A model generated the notes under the pieces. That model was not told the DNA's origin. It worked only from the letters and a program-made list of their open reading frames with translations, and did no database searches. Source: Yamagishiella unicocca (taxonomy: Eukaryota > Chlorophyta > Chlorophyceae > Chlamydomonadales > Volvocaceae). From it: a DNA stretch of 64,000 nt. A program made the position numbers and the translations under genes. The DNA lies in contig BDSL01000145.1 of NCBI GenBank assembly GCA_003116995.1, forward strand, positions 1 through 64,000, in the 5' to 3' direction. Of the stretch, positions 37,201 through 47,010 are shown in pieces (position 1 is the first letter of the stretch; each line of letters opens with the position of its first letter).

Positions 37201-37275
37201 GAATGCGCCGACAACCAGGAGCTGGCGGCGCGGCTGCAGGCCACCGCGCAGAGCCTGCAGGCAGAGCCGCCCTGA
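31213..37275 (+). CDS. Possible multi-exon gene of unknown function, perhaps broken
   Basis: Several stretches with good GT-AG borders and compatible phases read as ordinary protein: 31,213-about 31,345 (RLHGLYLLSVKKLNALELKR), 31,480-31,609 (WGYYDSIINIVDRAA), 31,944-32,022 (GMVLPELMSGFLTP), 32,421-32,507 (SREFHTTTCFIQSLQ), 34,276-34,335 (VINLHYCRPYFVAPREALPE), 34,873-35,040 (IKDWNRATCLGLVARNDPG), 36,344-36,426 (EGMREAGVTGRELR), and a last exon 37,153-37,275 ending TGA. Introns between the 32.4-, 34.3- and 34.9-kb exons are phase 0. Around 35,430-35,588 the sensible frame changes in mid-exon (VAKLAYARSLCVVVDEM, then DLMEALTRLAEEL), which suggests a frameshift or assembly error. Introns carry purine-rich minisatellites. 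No family is recognised. It may be a live gene with an assembly fault or a young pseudogene. Confidence 0.38.
31666..31695. repeat. Island of the same family in unique sequence
   Basis: GTTACATGAAAGAA followed by CCGGTAACTCGACTTGGG, beside a short G-rich tract. It matches the array islands over the CCGGTAACTCGACT core, but lies 10 kb away in the intron space of the possible plus-strand gene. Confidence 0.6.
32990..33480 (-). CDS. Unidentified minus-strand open frame inside an intron of the plus-strand candidate
   Basis: A minus-strand frame stays open from 33,661 to 32,495. Its central part (about 33,440-33,010) has balanced composition with helical, charged stretches such as VCREIALVLEELHAQSYSRP and RLHDLLAEVPVLYYHARR, unlike the Pro/Ser-rich ends. 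No domain is recognised and no start or splice borders can be fixed. It could be an exon of a nested gene, a fragment of a mobile element, or chance. Confidence 0.22.
33555..33826 (+). repeat. Purine-rich GGAGGGAGCGCGAGG minisatellite
   Basis: Imperfect repeats of GGGGAGGAGGGAGCGCGAGGTCGG fill a presumed intron. An almost pyrimidine-free plus strand makes open frames on both strands. It ends at a relative of the AT-rich island family (33,823-33,854). Confidence 0.8.
33928..33957. repeat. Diverged island of the same family
   Basis: GTTACAAAAAATGA followed by CCGGTTACTTGACAGG, again embedded in GGGGAGG-type repeat. Weaker relatives are seen at 33,823-33,854, 35,971-36,000 and 41,652-41,684. 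Confidence 0.5.
35590..36085 (+). repeat. Polypurine GGGGAGGAAGGAGGA tract
   Basis: About 380 bp (to about 35,970) of unbroken G/A repeat with a 15-27 bp period, then one AT-richer island (35,971-36,000) and another 85 bp of G/A repeat. It directly follows a presumed splice donor at 35,589, so it is probably intronic. Such mirror-like polypurine tracts can form triplex DNA; that is a general property, not shown here. Confidence 0.85.
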
Positions 37276-38130
37276 GCGAGCAGCGATCGCTCCGTTGGGC
37301 GTGGATTGGGCGCCGCCGTCTTCAACGCCGTACGGAGTGTCGTGCGATATACGCGTGATGTGGGGGGTTTTCAAACGCCCTACCTGTTGGCGTCATAGTA
37401 CGGGCGATGCGTTGTTGGCTGGTAGGGCCACATTTCAATGGGGCCTTGTTGGGAGCGTTGGCATTTGAGGAAGTGTTTTGCGTTTCAAGTTGCGCTTTGG
37501 GATCACCGCATGATGCGGCGTGACCAACGAACTAACTGCTGAGTGACTGACTGGTTAGCTGAGCCGCCAGGTGTCACGCTGGGCGGAAGCGTGCGGGTGC
37601 GGCCGTGAGGGTCGTCCTGCCGGCAGTTATTCATGGGTCGTGTAGATGGTACGTTGGGCCCTCACATGCATTCGCCCAGCGGCCAACTGCCCCCCGCAGT
37701 GGCCACCTCGTCCACCTACGCTTCGCTGCAGCCCGGGTATGGGGGAGAGATTTGGACCACGTCCGTGTCGCGCCAGCAGCAACGTTGGCCGCCAACACGA
37801 TCACAGATCGACCGTGCAGTAAGAGCCCGCCAATCAGCAGCATTCTACAGGTTACAGGCAGGTCGCCCGTCCCTAGATAAGATGAGCGCCATGAGCGGGT
37901 ACGCCACCAGGGCTTGCTGTTGCGGACCTGCACCGCTGAGGTCAAAATCAAAGCCGGCATGGGTCTGCGTCACCACTGGACCGGGAGGCATTACCCTCCC
38001 TACTGTCACCAGCCACCACGCACTGTACGGCATATGAGAAGCCGCAGGCCGACCCTTCTGAAGCTGTTACGAACTTCATTGCCCTGCCGGGCCGCATCAT
38101 TGTGCTGTCGGTTATTGACAACCTACTCCT
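37276..38130. other. Intergenic, nothing firm
   Basis: Follows the TGA that ends the plus-strand candidate. Short open frames exist on both strands (for example 37,633-38,037 plus and 38,033-37,845 minus), but none has splice or domain support. No TGTAA polyadenylation signal was found within about 400 bp of the stop. Confidence 0.3.
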
Positions 38131-38610
38131 CCGACATCTCCACCTGACAACCCCCTTGGACATCTTTCCCTGACGCAGCACAGAAAGTCAGTTAAGTTTT
38201 CCGGCATGCGCGCGTGTCCGAAAACTATTCGCCAGTTAGCTTCTGCTCTCCTTTTCTTTCGTCTTATGGACGGCTCCTCGCTACCCCCCCACCCTACAAA
38301 CCTCTCCGCCAACCCCCTTGGACACCCCGTCAACTCGCCAATCATCTCTTCTGGCACCCCCATAGTCATCACCCTGGGTTTGCCGGCCGTGGATTCGTGG
38401 ATTTATCTTATACTCACCCGACACCCCCCCTCCGGTAACCCCGTCCCCACCCCCCTTGGATACCTGCGCCCGACAACCCCCTCCGACACCCCCCCAAACC
38501 AACGTCCTCCGACAAATCCCTCCCCCCAACTCCCCTTGGACATCCCTTCCCCCGACAACCCCCTTGGACAACCTCAAGAAGCAACCACAACAAAAGCCCC
38601 AAAGCCCCCA
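38130..38610 (+). repeat. Degenerate CCCCCTTGGACA minisatellite
   Basis: The phrase CAACCCCCTTGGACA and relatives (CCCCTCCGACACCCCC, CCCCTTGGATACC) recur about ten times. A Pro/Thr-rich 165-codon plus frame (38,206-38,703) overlies it. This could be mistaken for a hydroxyproline-rich wall protein, but has no signal peptide at its start. Confidence 0.5.
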
Positions 38611-40890
38611 ACCCCGACCCCTGGCCCCCCAAGACCCCCGCCGCGCGGCGACCTTCCGAGACCAGCCTCAGCCGGAACCCGTAGCTGGCCCGCCGCCAGC
38701 TGAGCCGAACGTGGAGGCTTCTGTAGGGCAGGATGCAGTAGGGAAAGGTTGTAAACAAGCTCCAGGAGGGGAGGTGGGCGGGTAGCAACAGCTAAAAGCT
38801 GAAGCTCAACAGAGTGAAAGGCAGAATGCCTGTAACGAGAGAGCTGAAGGGATTATACTCGCCACTCGGGTGGGTGAGCGGGTGGAGGATGTACGGCAGC
38901 AGCAGCAGGAGGAGGGTCGAAAGCACCCACTGGTAAAGTGGATGGTACACTGGCAATGTAGGGGATGACGCGGGCACAGCAACAGCCGAGGGCAGCGCTT
39001 AATACACTACACTGCCCCCCTCTTCCCCTACCTGCCCGTCGCATGTCCTCATCCTCGCGATCCGGTCCTGACGCTCGCCGCCTTTGCTCGCTCGCCTCGG
39101 TCTATCCTTGCCGTTCTTCAGTTCAGTCTCCATTTCCTATATTTTACACGTAACGGGGTGGGTTCCCTTGTGGCGGGCACCTTGCTCTTTTCATTCGCAT
39201 TCACGGGCTGTGAATCGCTTACCAGGCGGCTCTCCGCGTGAGACGTCGTCATTGGGTTTACGTAATTACGACCAGGGCTCACTTCTATACGATCAGCTTC
39301 TCTTCCAGCCACTTTTACTTAGTTCACCACTTCGTCGCCTTCATAGCACCAATTGTTTCCTACTCCAGCGCCCGTTTGAGGCGTCTGTGAGGGCAGGGTA
39401 GAGGATGACTGGTGGGGTTGGAAAACAGCAGCCACAACCCGAACCTGATTGGGGAGTCTTTTCCCCCGTGGCCCCGCAGCCGCAGACACCCGGGCCGGGA
39501 ACTTGCCGTCACACTCGGAACAGGACACACACAGTGACGACGCGCAACAGACTCCAAAAGGCATTGAAGCGCACCAACCGGGGGCAGGGCGCAGCGGCTG
39601 CTCCATGGCACCGCCGCACTGCACGGACAACAAGGGCAAGTGCCATACCCCACAGCAGTCTTCGGCTGTCACGGACACTAGGTGAAACATTCTGCTCGTG
39701 CTTTCCTGGCTGGCCGTGATTGGCCGACTCCAGATGAGGGCAGGCAATGTACCTCGTTGTTTCGGTGGCGGCATCCACAGGCATTGTTAACGTGCGACGT
39801 TCGCTTGGCAACGCGCTTACAGACGCCTAATAGGTTTGCCGAACTCCTGCATGTCCTCTTGGAGCTTGAACTCCACCCCTTCCCCCAAAGACTTTGTGAA
39901 TACCGACAGCGAGCACCCGTATGAGCGCACTACCAAGGCCACGACGGTCACAGCGACAACCGAACACTAGTCGCCGTTGTTAAGCGCCTGCCTGGCCCTG
40001 GACCGTCCCTCCCGTCCCCCTCACCACTCATTGCGCTCCGCGCTGCTCGGACCAGCTGGTTCCGTGATGTCCTCGATTGCAGCAGAGAGGCGCGCACGGC
40101 CCGTCACCGCTGTCGGCGTCGCACGGTCCACTGGGCGCGATGGCGCGAGGAAGAAGCGCGGCGCCAGGAGGGCCGAGGTGGGTCATGAGCGATCAGAGGA
40201 AATGGGACTGCTGCGTGCTGTCGTGGAGTTTGTGCTCAGGGGGCTAGGCGTATTAGGACCGACCGCCTGCCTCTGTGCCTGTGGGTGCTGCTGCTGCTCC
40301 TGCGTTGTCCGCTGCTGCTGTGCAGCGAGTGGCACAGCGGACGAGCCACGCGGATGACGGGGTTGCAGCTGCAGCGCTGGAGGTGCCCCGGTGTCCATAT
40401 GGCGCCACATCCGGCGGCAGCTACAGCGCCCCTAAGTCTGCTGCCCGCGGCTGCCAACCGGCGGCGGCATGCCAGGGATCCAGGATGCAGAGGCGTCTAC
40501 CAAGCCCCCAGGACAGTACGGCGCCGACGGTAGCCATGCAATTAGCGCCCTGCCTTCGATGTTGTCATCACGCCACCGTCCCAGCAGTCGGTACCATACT
40601 GTTGAGCCGTACAGGCAGCCGTCCTCTCAGAAGACGCCGCCCTCCTCCTTACCATCGCTTGCCTCCGATATGCCTCCCACCGCGGGCAGCAACCCTGGGC
40701 TGCTGCCAAGGACCGACAATGTACGGCGAATCACGTGGTGGATTGCGCTCTCGGTTAAACTGCCGCTGCTACCGCCGGCTAGGCCACGGCGGCCACCGCC
40801 AGGTGATGACCGCGTTGCGGCCGGACCATGGACCCGGAGACAAACGGCGGCGGCGGCGGAATGGGCGGTGCGGAGGAGCAGCCACCAGCG
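38611..40890. other. No gene supported
   Basis: Several short frames occur on both strands (for example 39,774-39,319 minus and 40,275-41,069 plus). A possible plus-strand stretch at 40,066-40,176 (SSIAAERRARPVTAVGVARS, followed by a GTGGGT donor) looks protein-like but stands alone. I cannot assign any of it. Confidence 0.25.
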
Positions 40891-40897
40891 CCCATAC

Positions 40898-42715
40898 CGC
40901 TCCCCGCGGGGTGCTGCAGGTCGAGGCAGACGACAGCGGTGTCGGGGACGACAGCGGCAGTTTCGTGCTCCCGCCCGCTAGCCCCGTGGAGGAGGGCGCC
41001 CTGCAATGTCAAGTAAGGCGAAACGGGGTGTGGGAGAGCGCGTCAACATACTGGCCGGGTGGGCGCTAGGCTGCTCGTAGTACAGCGCTACAAGGGGCAG
41101 TTGATGAATACCCGGGTGGCTGGCCCCGGGTGGCTGGCTGTTCCTTTCAGGGCCACGACGCCCACACCTGGTGCTGCTGAGGAAGCCCCACTGCACTTGC
41201 GAGCAGCAGCTACTCTACGCCCAGCCCTGCCCAGCAGCCCTCATCTTCACCCGCAAGCCAAGCACGTCGCCGCACCGCTCATCAGAGTCGCACCCGTGCA
41301 GAGCGCCAACCCGCCAAGCACGCCGGCATTCTCACGAACGTGATGCCTCCGTTAATTACATGACGTAATGCAATATGCCCACCTGGGATTCGGAGCTGGG
41401 CCACCGCCCGTCACCGTATGCTACTGGGGCGGCGGCGTCTCCTGCAGCGGCGTTGGTGGCGTCGAAGAAGGCAGCACCCACTGTGGGTGTCAATGGCGAC
41501 TTGGAAGAACCTGACAGCGTCCCAAGTGCTGTCGGTTGATGACAGCAGCAGCTTGCCCATGCGCACGTCCACGCATCAAGGCGCGAGCAAGGCCGGTGGC
41601 GACCTGCAGCAGGCAGGGGAGGGGAGCGGTGGTGGTGGTGGTTACGGGGGCGGCGTGAAAACCGTTGACACGAAAACGACAGGGGGGGCCGAAAATAGGA
41701 TGCGGTCGTATAACAGACTTGAGAATGACCAGCCTACAGGAGCGGCGTGGTGACGGGGCCGTTGGGGCGATGGGTGACGTAAAACGTTATCAGCTAGTTG
41801 GGGTCGAAAAATGGGTAGGCGGCTTCTCGTGGTGTAGGAACGGGAGTACGGATCGCAATGAGCCACTGTTGAGACCGTCGAGGCTCCCTGGAGCCGTGCC
41901 CGCCACTGCGGTAGTGCGTGGGTGCCGGTGGTGTTGGTTGGGGATGGTGGGGTGATGCTGCAGGCGATCGCACCTTGGCACAGGCCCACACCGACATCTG
42001 GCCGATGACGAGGGCCCCCGACAGCTTGCGGTTGCCCAGCACGGGCGTGATGAATAACTCCATCTCGGGGGCGTCAGCGAAGCTCAGCAGCAGCCTGCGC
42101 GGCGGAGGTCGCGGTTATGGTAGCAGCGGTGGATTCAGAATCGTTGGCAGGGCCCGGATGCGGATGCGGTCATGTCTCCAGGGCATGTGCGCTTGGGCCC
42201 CCGGCCGTAACAGCTACATCAGGCGCGGTGCGAGGTGCTCCTCAGTCAGCAGCTCCGGCAGCATGATGCCCCCTGCCTACAGACGCTAGGGTCACCGTGC
42301 TTGCGCTGTATCGCGTCGACCATGATGCAGTCGCGTGCCGAATGATGCAGGCGCTGCATGCTTACCAATTGACTGCCGCATACGAGGGGTCAGGTCAGCT
42401 CTGCTCTGCCACCGGCCACCACGTCGCCCCCACCAACACCTGGACGTCAGGGGAGTGAGAAGGAAGTAGTCTGTAGAAAATAGCAGCACGAATGCGCAAT
42501 GCAACGACCCGTCCGCAACACAGCGCCCAGGCAGCCCCTTCAACAATGCGGCAAGCAACCCAGCCCGCAGCTGTGTTGCCGCAAAACACGCCCGAATCAT
42601 ACAGCAGGCTGCCCCCATCGCAAATGATGCCCCCAACAAGACAAGGAGACGCGACAGCAGCAAGCAAGCTCACCAGCAGCTGCCGTAATGCCAGGGCCAG
42701 GGCCAGCCGCTGCGC
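40898..42715 (-). CDS. Possible multi-exon gene of unknown function, fragment
   Basis: Four minus-strand stretches join with consistent phases and GT-AG borders: 42,715-42,674 (AQRLALALALRQLL, phase 0 at both ends), 42,276-42,218 (GGIMLPELLTEEHLAPRL), 42,094-41,974 (MELFITPVLGNRKLSGALVI, then GQMSVWACAK) and 41,000-40,898 (GREHETAAVVPDTAVVCLDL). The first exon has a clean TTTCTTTTGCAG acceptor. The second resembles the 31,944-32,022 exon of the plus-strand candidate (A-G-x-M-x-LPEL, then a Pro), so the two may be related genes or exons. Neither start nor stop is located, and the large gap 41,973-41,001 may hide an exon. No family is recognised. Confidence 0.33.
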
Positions 42716-44430
42716 CTGCAAAAGAAAGCGGAGGGCCGGCAGGGGTGGACTTTGGCGCTTTGCGCACACACAGAAGACATGCGAGAGTGTGTGCTCCTAT
42801 GAATTCCGAGCAACAATACTCAAGAGGCGCCGCAAGAGCATGAAGAGTTGTTCGCGAGCATATGCAAACTAGGCAAAGCGCACGGTAAGGAATTATGCTA
42901 CCTCTGCTTCACTACGGATAAAGACGGGGGGAAAACTTACGATCACGACGACTCGCCCGCGGCTTTCATTTTCATAGACCCTGTAGTGGGGCTGTTGCAT
43001 TCCGACGGCATGTTTACAAGGAAGGCGAGCATTGAATGCAGCTAACATCCGCTAGTTGTAATGAAAATAGGAACAGGCAGCTGCTTCGGCCGCCGTGGAG
43101 CGTCTGTCTTTCCAAACACCAAAATGCGTTCGGAGGCTGAGCAAAAGAACAGCAACACGCGCGGTTTCCTATATCATGGTCTACATCATACCTATATAGA
43201 GGGTCGAGAGGTTATGCAACTCCTGTCCTTTAGTGAGGTTCTGGAGCTATGACCTATGAGCCCACGCAAAACCATGGACATGCTGATGGCCAAACTGCGC
43301 ACGTGAGCCGTATGGTAGTACACACAACTTTGAACTTTTGCTTAAACGTTACGACTATGAAGGCAAAGGTCGTGAGGGCCCTCAAGCCACGGGCCCTACG
43401 ACAGGTACAGCAGTAGTTTTCGGCCGCTGGTGCATTGGCTGTGCGGATGACGTTGATGTGCCACGAAGATGCGCCTTGACAAAGTTCGGTCAATAAGGGT
43501 ACCATATCCACGACATGCAGGCTACCTTGCTGGGGGAGAGGCGTTGCGGCAATTCACCGCTAATTAATGGGCTTTGGGCTGAAACACACAGCGCATGGAC
43601 CATGGAGCCGGGTTCGCGCCGCCTTCTATTGGAGAACAAGAAACCCCCGAGGTGCAGCATCGTCTTCCGAGATAATCAGCTGAGAGGGGCGCGTATTGGC
43701 CCTGGTCGTGTGTTCGGTACCAGGCTAGTCGACGTTTCGCCTTCGGCCGCGAGGCAGGCATGAAGCAGGTGGGATCTATATTCATGCACAGACGCCGTGA
43801 GGTGCTCTGCTGAGTGTTCAATGCTTTAGAGGCACAACGATTCCTCCCCGCTGAGACGTACAACAATTCCGCGCAGCCATCGCGCCCATCACACTTTCTA
43901 CCTGGTGCTGCAAGTGTCCAGTGCTGCTTTCAGTACCCTCACACCCCCGCTGTCCCCTTTCCTCCGACGGACATTCACTGAGGACGTTCGCGCTGTACGG
44001 CAGCATCGCCCCCTGAAGTGCCGCCAGCAGCCGGTTGGGAAGGGGGCCTACCTGTCCTGGCCGTGTCTTCGTCAGCAGGCTAGTCGCCGTGTCACCTTGG
44101 CCGCCTCACCAGGCCGGCAGCCGCCGGTAACCCCCAAATCAGTAAGCGAGGAGAGGGGGAACGGAAGGTCGCAACCGCAGTGCAGGACACCGGACCTTCC
44201 ACGTGCTCTGTGGCTTTGCAAATTTCATGCATAACCTTGCCAACAGAGGCGCCTGCATGCTGGATTTGCTTCGTTTCTAGAGCGGGCGGCGGGCAAAGAG
44301 GGCAGGTGGTACGGGTGGTAGGACTGTAACGAAGGTGCTCCTTACTTAAGACCACACTTAGGGTGTGGGCAGCGGAAGTCGGATCTAACTCGATAGTCAA
44401 GCAACAAGGGATGGCCGAATGAGTATAGCT
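42716..44430. other. No gene supported
   Basis: Mixed-composition sequence with only short frames on both strands. None shows a domain or convincing splice borders. Confidence 0.3.
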
Positions 44431-44431
44431 G

Positions 44432-44521
44432 GGACTCGGACCCAGACCGCAGTATGTATGCGATGGCACCTGCCCTACCCCAACGAGCGTTGTATCACCT
44501 AGGCCGCTCGTCCACCTAGTG
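44432..44521 (-). ncRNA. tRNA-like pol III promoter segment, probable SINE fragment
   Basis: On the minus strand a box-A-like TGGACGAGCGGCC (44,514-44,502) is followed at tRNA-like spacing by a box-B-like GGTCCGAGTCC (44,442-44,432). The spacing of about 80 nt suits a Leu/Ser-type tRNA, but the ends do not pair into an acceptor stem, so this is not a working tRNA. A SINE head is the likeliest origin; no tail or target duplication was found. Confidence 0.33.
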
Positions 44522-45700
44522 CCGTACCGTAGTTCGACATATCGTGATGGCTTACGCTACGTGTGACATACCACACCCGTAACGCGGTTTGTAGACCTTA
44601 ACGGTCATTATACAATTATGTAGTTATGCGACATTGGAGCCGCGGCGTAGCTCTGCTAAGTCCGCAGCCTCCCTGCTACAAGGAACGTCAGTGGGTCCAG
44701 TGGGTCCTTGTAACCCGCCGGTCCAGACACCGGGTTGGTTGTTGTAACGGTTACAGTGGGTTCCAGACCAAGAGGCGTTGGATGGTAATTGGTGGTTCGG
44801 CTGTTGGCTGGGTGGTTCCTGAATTCCTGAATGGGCGCTGGTGGTGCTAGAGGATCGGAGCAGGGATGTGGCGTACGGCATGCAGCAGTCGCAATCTGTG
44901 GTATTATTGGTTGTGGGGCGCGGTTGGCTGCTGACTGTGGTTGGGGTAGGTCGGCTTGCTGACCGCAAGTTCGTACTCAGTTAGGTACGAAATGCAAATT
45001 GAGAGTTGGCGTGACCAGATTCATCATGTACGCTGTCGTTGTTGTTGCGCACGTATGTGTGCTAGTTGCCAAGCACTTCTCTATGTGCTGTTTGCGATAG
45101 CCTGCTGTCGCAGCGGAGAGGCTTAGGCTTAAGGCGCGGCAGCTGCCGCGGCGGGTAAACGCTGTCGTGACATACGCGGCACTGACAATTATCCGGGTTC
45201 GTAAGACCCAGCAGGTGAAGCGCTCGGCCCCTCCAGGAGGCCTGTGCGGCAGTTAACCGGGATGTTGCATTGCTTCAGCCGTTCCAATGCAACGAACAGA
45301 GATGCGCTGCGTTGCTACACGGGGATCGCCGTGCGCTTTACACAGCGGAACACACCGGCTGCCAGCTCCGTCAAGTACTGCCACCCAGCCCGCCCGGTTG
45401 CAGGCTGGCGGGTTACGCACCATGCAGGCTCCTCACCATCGAAAAGCTCGTTGGGAACAGCGCGCTTCCGGACGGTGATACCAGGGTTACCAGTGCAGCC
45501 TCACATGTTCTATGTGGGGAATGCTGCCGCTAAGAGGGTAGGATATGGTGAAGAGAGGCTGAGCAAGCAAGTACACAAAAGTACAAATACAGTGCACAGG
45601 CCTCAAAAAGAGAGCCTATGCCCCTACACGCCAGCAAGGTCACGTATGAACCTCAGCTGAGTCCGCAGAAGGCGTGGGTGCCCGAGGACGTGCGCCCTTC
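44522..45700. other. Unassigned, perhaps internal part of an LTR element
   Basis: Contains a 138-codon plus frame (45,244-45,660) just upstream of a purine tract and a TG-start sequence. If the LTR reading of 45,701-46,500 is right, this would be the 3' internal part of that element. No retroviral-type domain is recognised in it. Confidence 0.2.
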
Positions 45701-45812
45701 AGAGGGGGGGGAATGTAGCGAAGCTACACAGCAAGCACATAAGGCTGTACAACAGACCTAACAAGTACTAATAAGTACGCTCGCTCAGCATCCTAGGAGG
45801 CCTTTTCGCGAC

Positions 45813-45826
45813 CTTCGTTACAGAGA
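45813..45826. repeat. SINE target-site duplication, left copy
   Basis: CTTCGTTACAGAGA, adjoining the (ATT)n tail as read on the plus strand. Confidence 0.88.
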
Positions 45827-46272
45827 TTATTATTATTATTATTACATTACGCCGGCACTAGGCCTGGCATGTTGTTAAGGGGGCGGGGCGGTGAGGGCAT
45901 CAGTACACCCTATACGCTCGCGCCACCAGTACCAGTCCACCTCATATCGCTAAGGCCCACGCCACATTATCGCTGTGGAACACGACCAGTTAGTGCAACT
46001 CGCCGGAGGCTGGTGCTCCTGCCACATCCCTAACTCATATTTGTATCAATTTTTGAGATTCAAGCGCTCTCCGGAAACCGGTCTTCCGCCAGCTCCATGT
46101 CCAGCATGCCGCCATACATGCTTGGTGTACTTGAGTGTACTTGATGGCTGAGCCACCCGTAGGACGCACACGCTCCCGTCTCTGGCCTAAGCCCCAACAC
46201 TTCATACTAGAGTTAGTCCTCCCTAACCACACCGATGGCTATTGGCTGCCCGCACCATCGGGATTGGCGGCA

Positions 46273-46283
46273 GGATTCGAACC
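46273..46283 (-). promoter_or_regulatory. Second box B in the SINE
   Basis: GGTTCGAATCC on the minus strand, 36 bp from the first box B start. It matches the box B consensus better than the first and has no box A of its own. Confidence 0.65.
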
Positions 46284-46308
46284 TACATCTCCTGTGCCGC
46301 ACCTTGTG

Positions 46309-46319
46309 GGAATTGAACC
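46309..46319 (-). promoter_or_regulatory. RNA polymerase III box B of the SINE
   Basis: GGTTCAATTCC on the minus strand, 42 nt after box A, tRNA-like spacing. Confidence 0.8.
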
Positions 46320-46361
46320 TGGGATCTCCCAGGCCACAAGGATTGGATTTTTCGGGCTCTC

Positions 46362-46373
46362 CCAATTGAGCTA
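46362..46373 (-). promoter_or_regulatory. RNA polymerase III box A of the SINE
   Basis: TAGCTCAATTGG on the minus strand, starting 8 nt from the element's 5' end, as in tRNA genes. Confidence 0.8.
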
Positions 46374-46380
46374 CACCGAT

Positions 46381-46394
46381 CTTCGTTACAGAGA
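46381..46394. repeat. SINE target-site duplication, right copy
   Basis: An exact second copy of CTTCGTTACAGAGA, adjoining the tRNA-like head. Confidence 0.88.
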
Positions 46395-46760
46395 GCCCTG
46401 GGCGAAACGTTTGAGCACGAGCTGCGTGCCTCGCATGGAGTGATTTATATGTCGGTGTTGGGTGCAGAGTGGCCCTGGTCAGCGGATCTCGAGGACCCTA
46501 AACCTGCTATCGGTGCTTATCCGGACTCACAGCGACACGAGCTTTGAGTTCGATGTCGCTGGGGACGGCGAGCAGGGACTGGATTGCGGATTCACAGCTA
46601 CTGGAGGGTTGAACTGGGCAGACGCCAGGTGGAAATAAGATGGGAGGGGTTTGATAAGAGAATCCGCGAAAGATGGGAGGGGACCCAGAGTCTTGAACAG
46701 GATGGCGGTGTTTTCCAACGTACGCCATTTCCTCCTCATACATTGCTTGATCGGGGACAT

Positions 46761-46786
46761 GCCATACGAGCGGGGGCATGCCGCCA
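46761..46786 (+). repeat. 26-bp direct repeat, left copy
   Basis: Begins GCCATACGAGCGGGGG. An exact 26-bp copy lies at 47,976-48,001, 1,215 bp away; similarity stops at both ends. Confidence 0.8.
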
Positions 46787-46888
46787 CCAGCAGCGCAGGG
46801 GGCTGCGCGAATGAGCTTACCTCCTTCTACCTACCCACACCGCGGGGGGCCGGTGGGGGGGACGCTCTCGCACAGAGGGGGCACGCTC

Positions 46889-47010
46889 GCGGAGGTATAT
46901 ATGCTTGCAGAGGGGTATATGCTTGCAGGGAGGTATATGCTTGCAGAGGTATGCTTGCACAGGTATGCTTGCACGCATATGCTTGCAGGGGTATGCTTGC
47001 AGGGGTAATG
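46889..47010 (+). repeat. ATGCTTGCAGGGGTAT minisatellite
   Basis: About seven imperfect copies of a 16-19 bp unit (TATGCTTGCAGAGG and variants). Confidence 0.85.

Larger units (their letters stand above)
45827..46380 (-). mobile_element. tRNA-headed SINE with target-site duplication
   Basis: A 554-bp minus-strand element is flanked by the perfect 14-bp direct repeat CTTCGTTACAGAGA (45,813-45,826 and 46,381-46,394). Its 5' end at 46,380 begins ATCGGTG, followed by a consensus box A (TAGCTCAATTGG) and box B (GGTTCAATTCC) as in a tRNA gene. A second box B (GGTTCGAATCC) lies 36 bp further on. The 3' end is an (AAT)n tail next to the target duplication. It encodes no protein and would depend on a LINE for movement. 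The intact duplication and boxes suggest a fairly recent insertion. Confidence 0.88.
45701..46500 (+). mobile_element. Probable 3' LTR edge of a decayed LTR retrotransposon
   Basis: A purine tract (AGAGGGGGGGGAA, 45,701-45,713) is followed at once by TGTAGCGAAGCTACA (45,714-45,728), a 5'-TG start with 6-bp palindromic arms. This is the usual layout of a polypurine tract followed by an LTR. The LTR would be interrupted by the SINE at 45,827-46,380. Its right end and a matching 5' LTR are not identified, so 46,500 is arbitrary. Confidence 0.3.

Noticed and set aside
38206..38703. Hydroxyproline-rich cell-wall protein
   Set aside because: The Pro-rich frame comes from a degenerate C-rich minisatellite, and the start shows no signal peptide.
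40275..41343. Plus-strand gene across the 40.9-41.3 kb region
   Set aside because: Some pieces look protein-like (for example CEQQLLYAQPCPAALIF), but phases do not join. The minus-strand exons in the same area fit better, though neither is certain.
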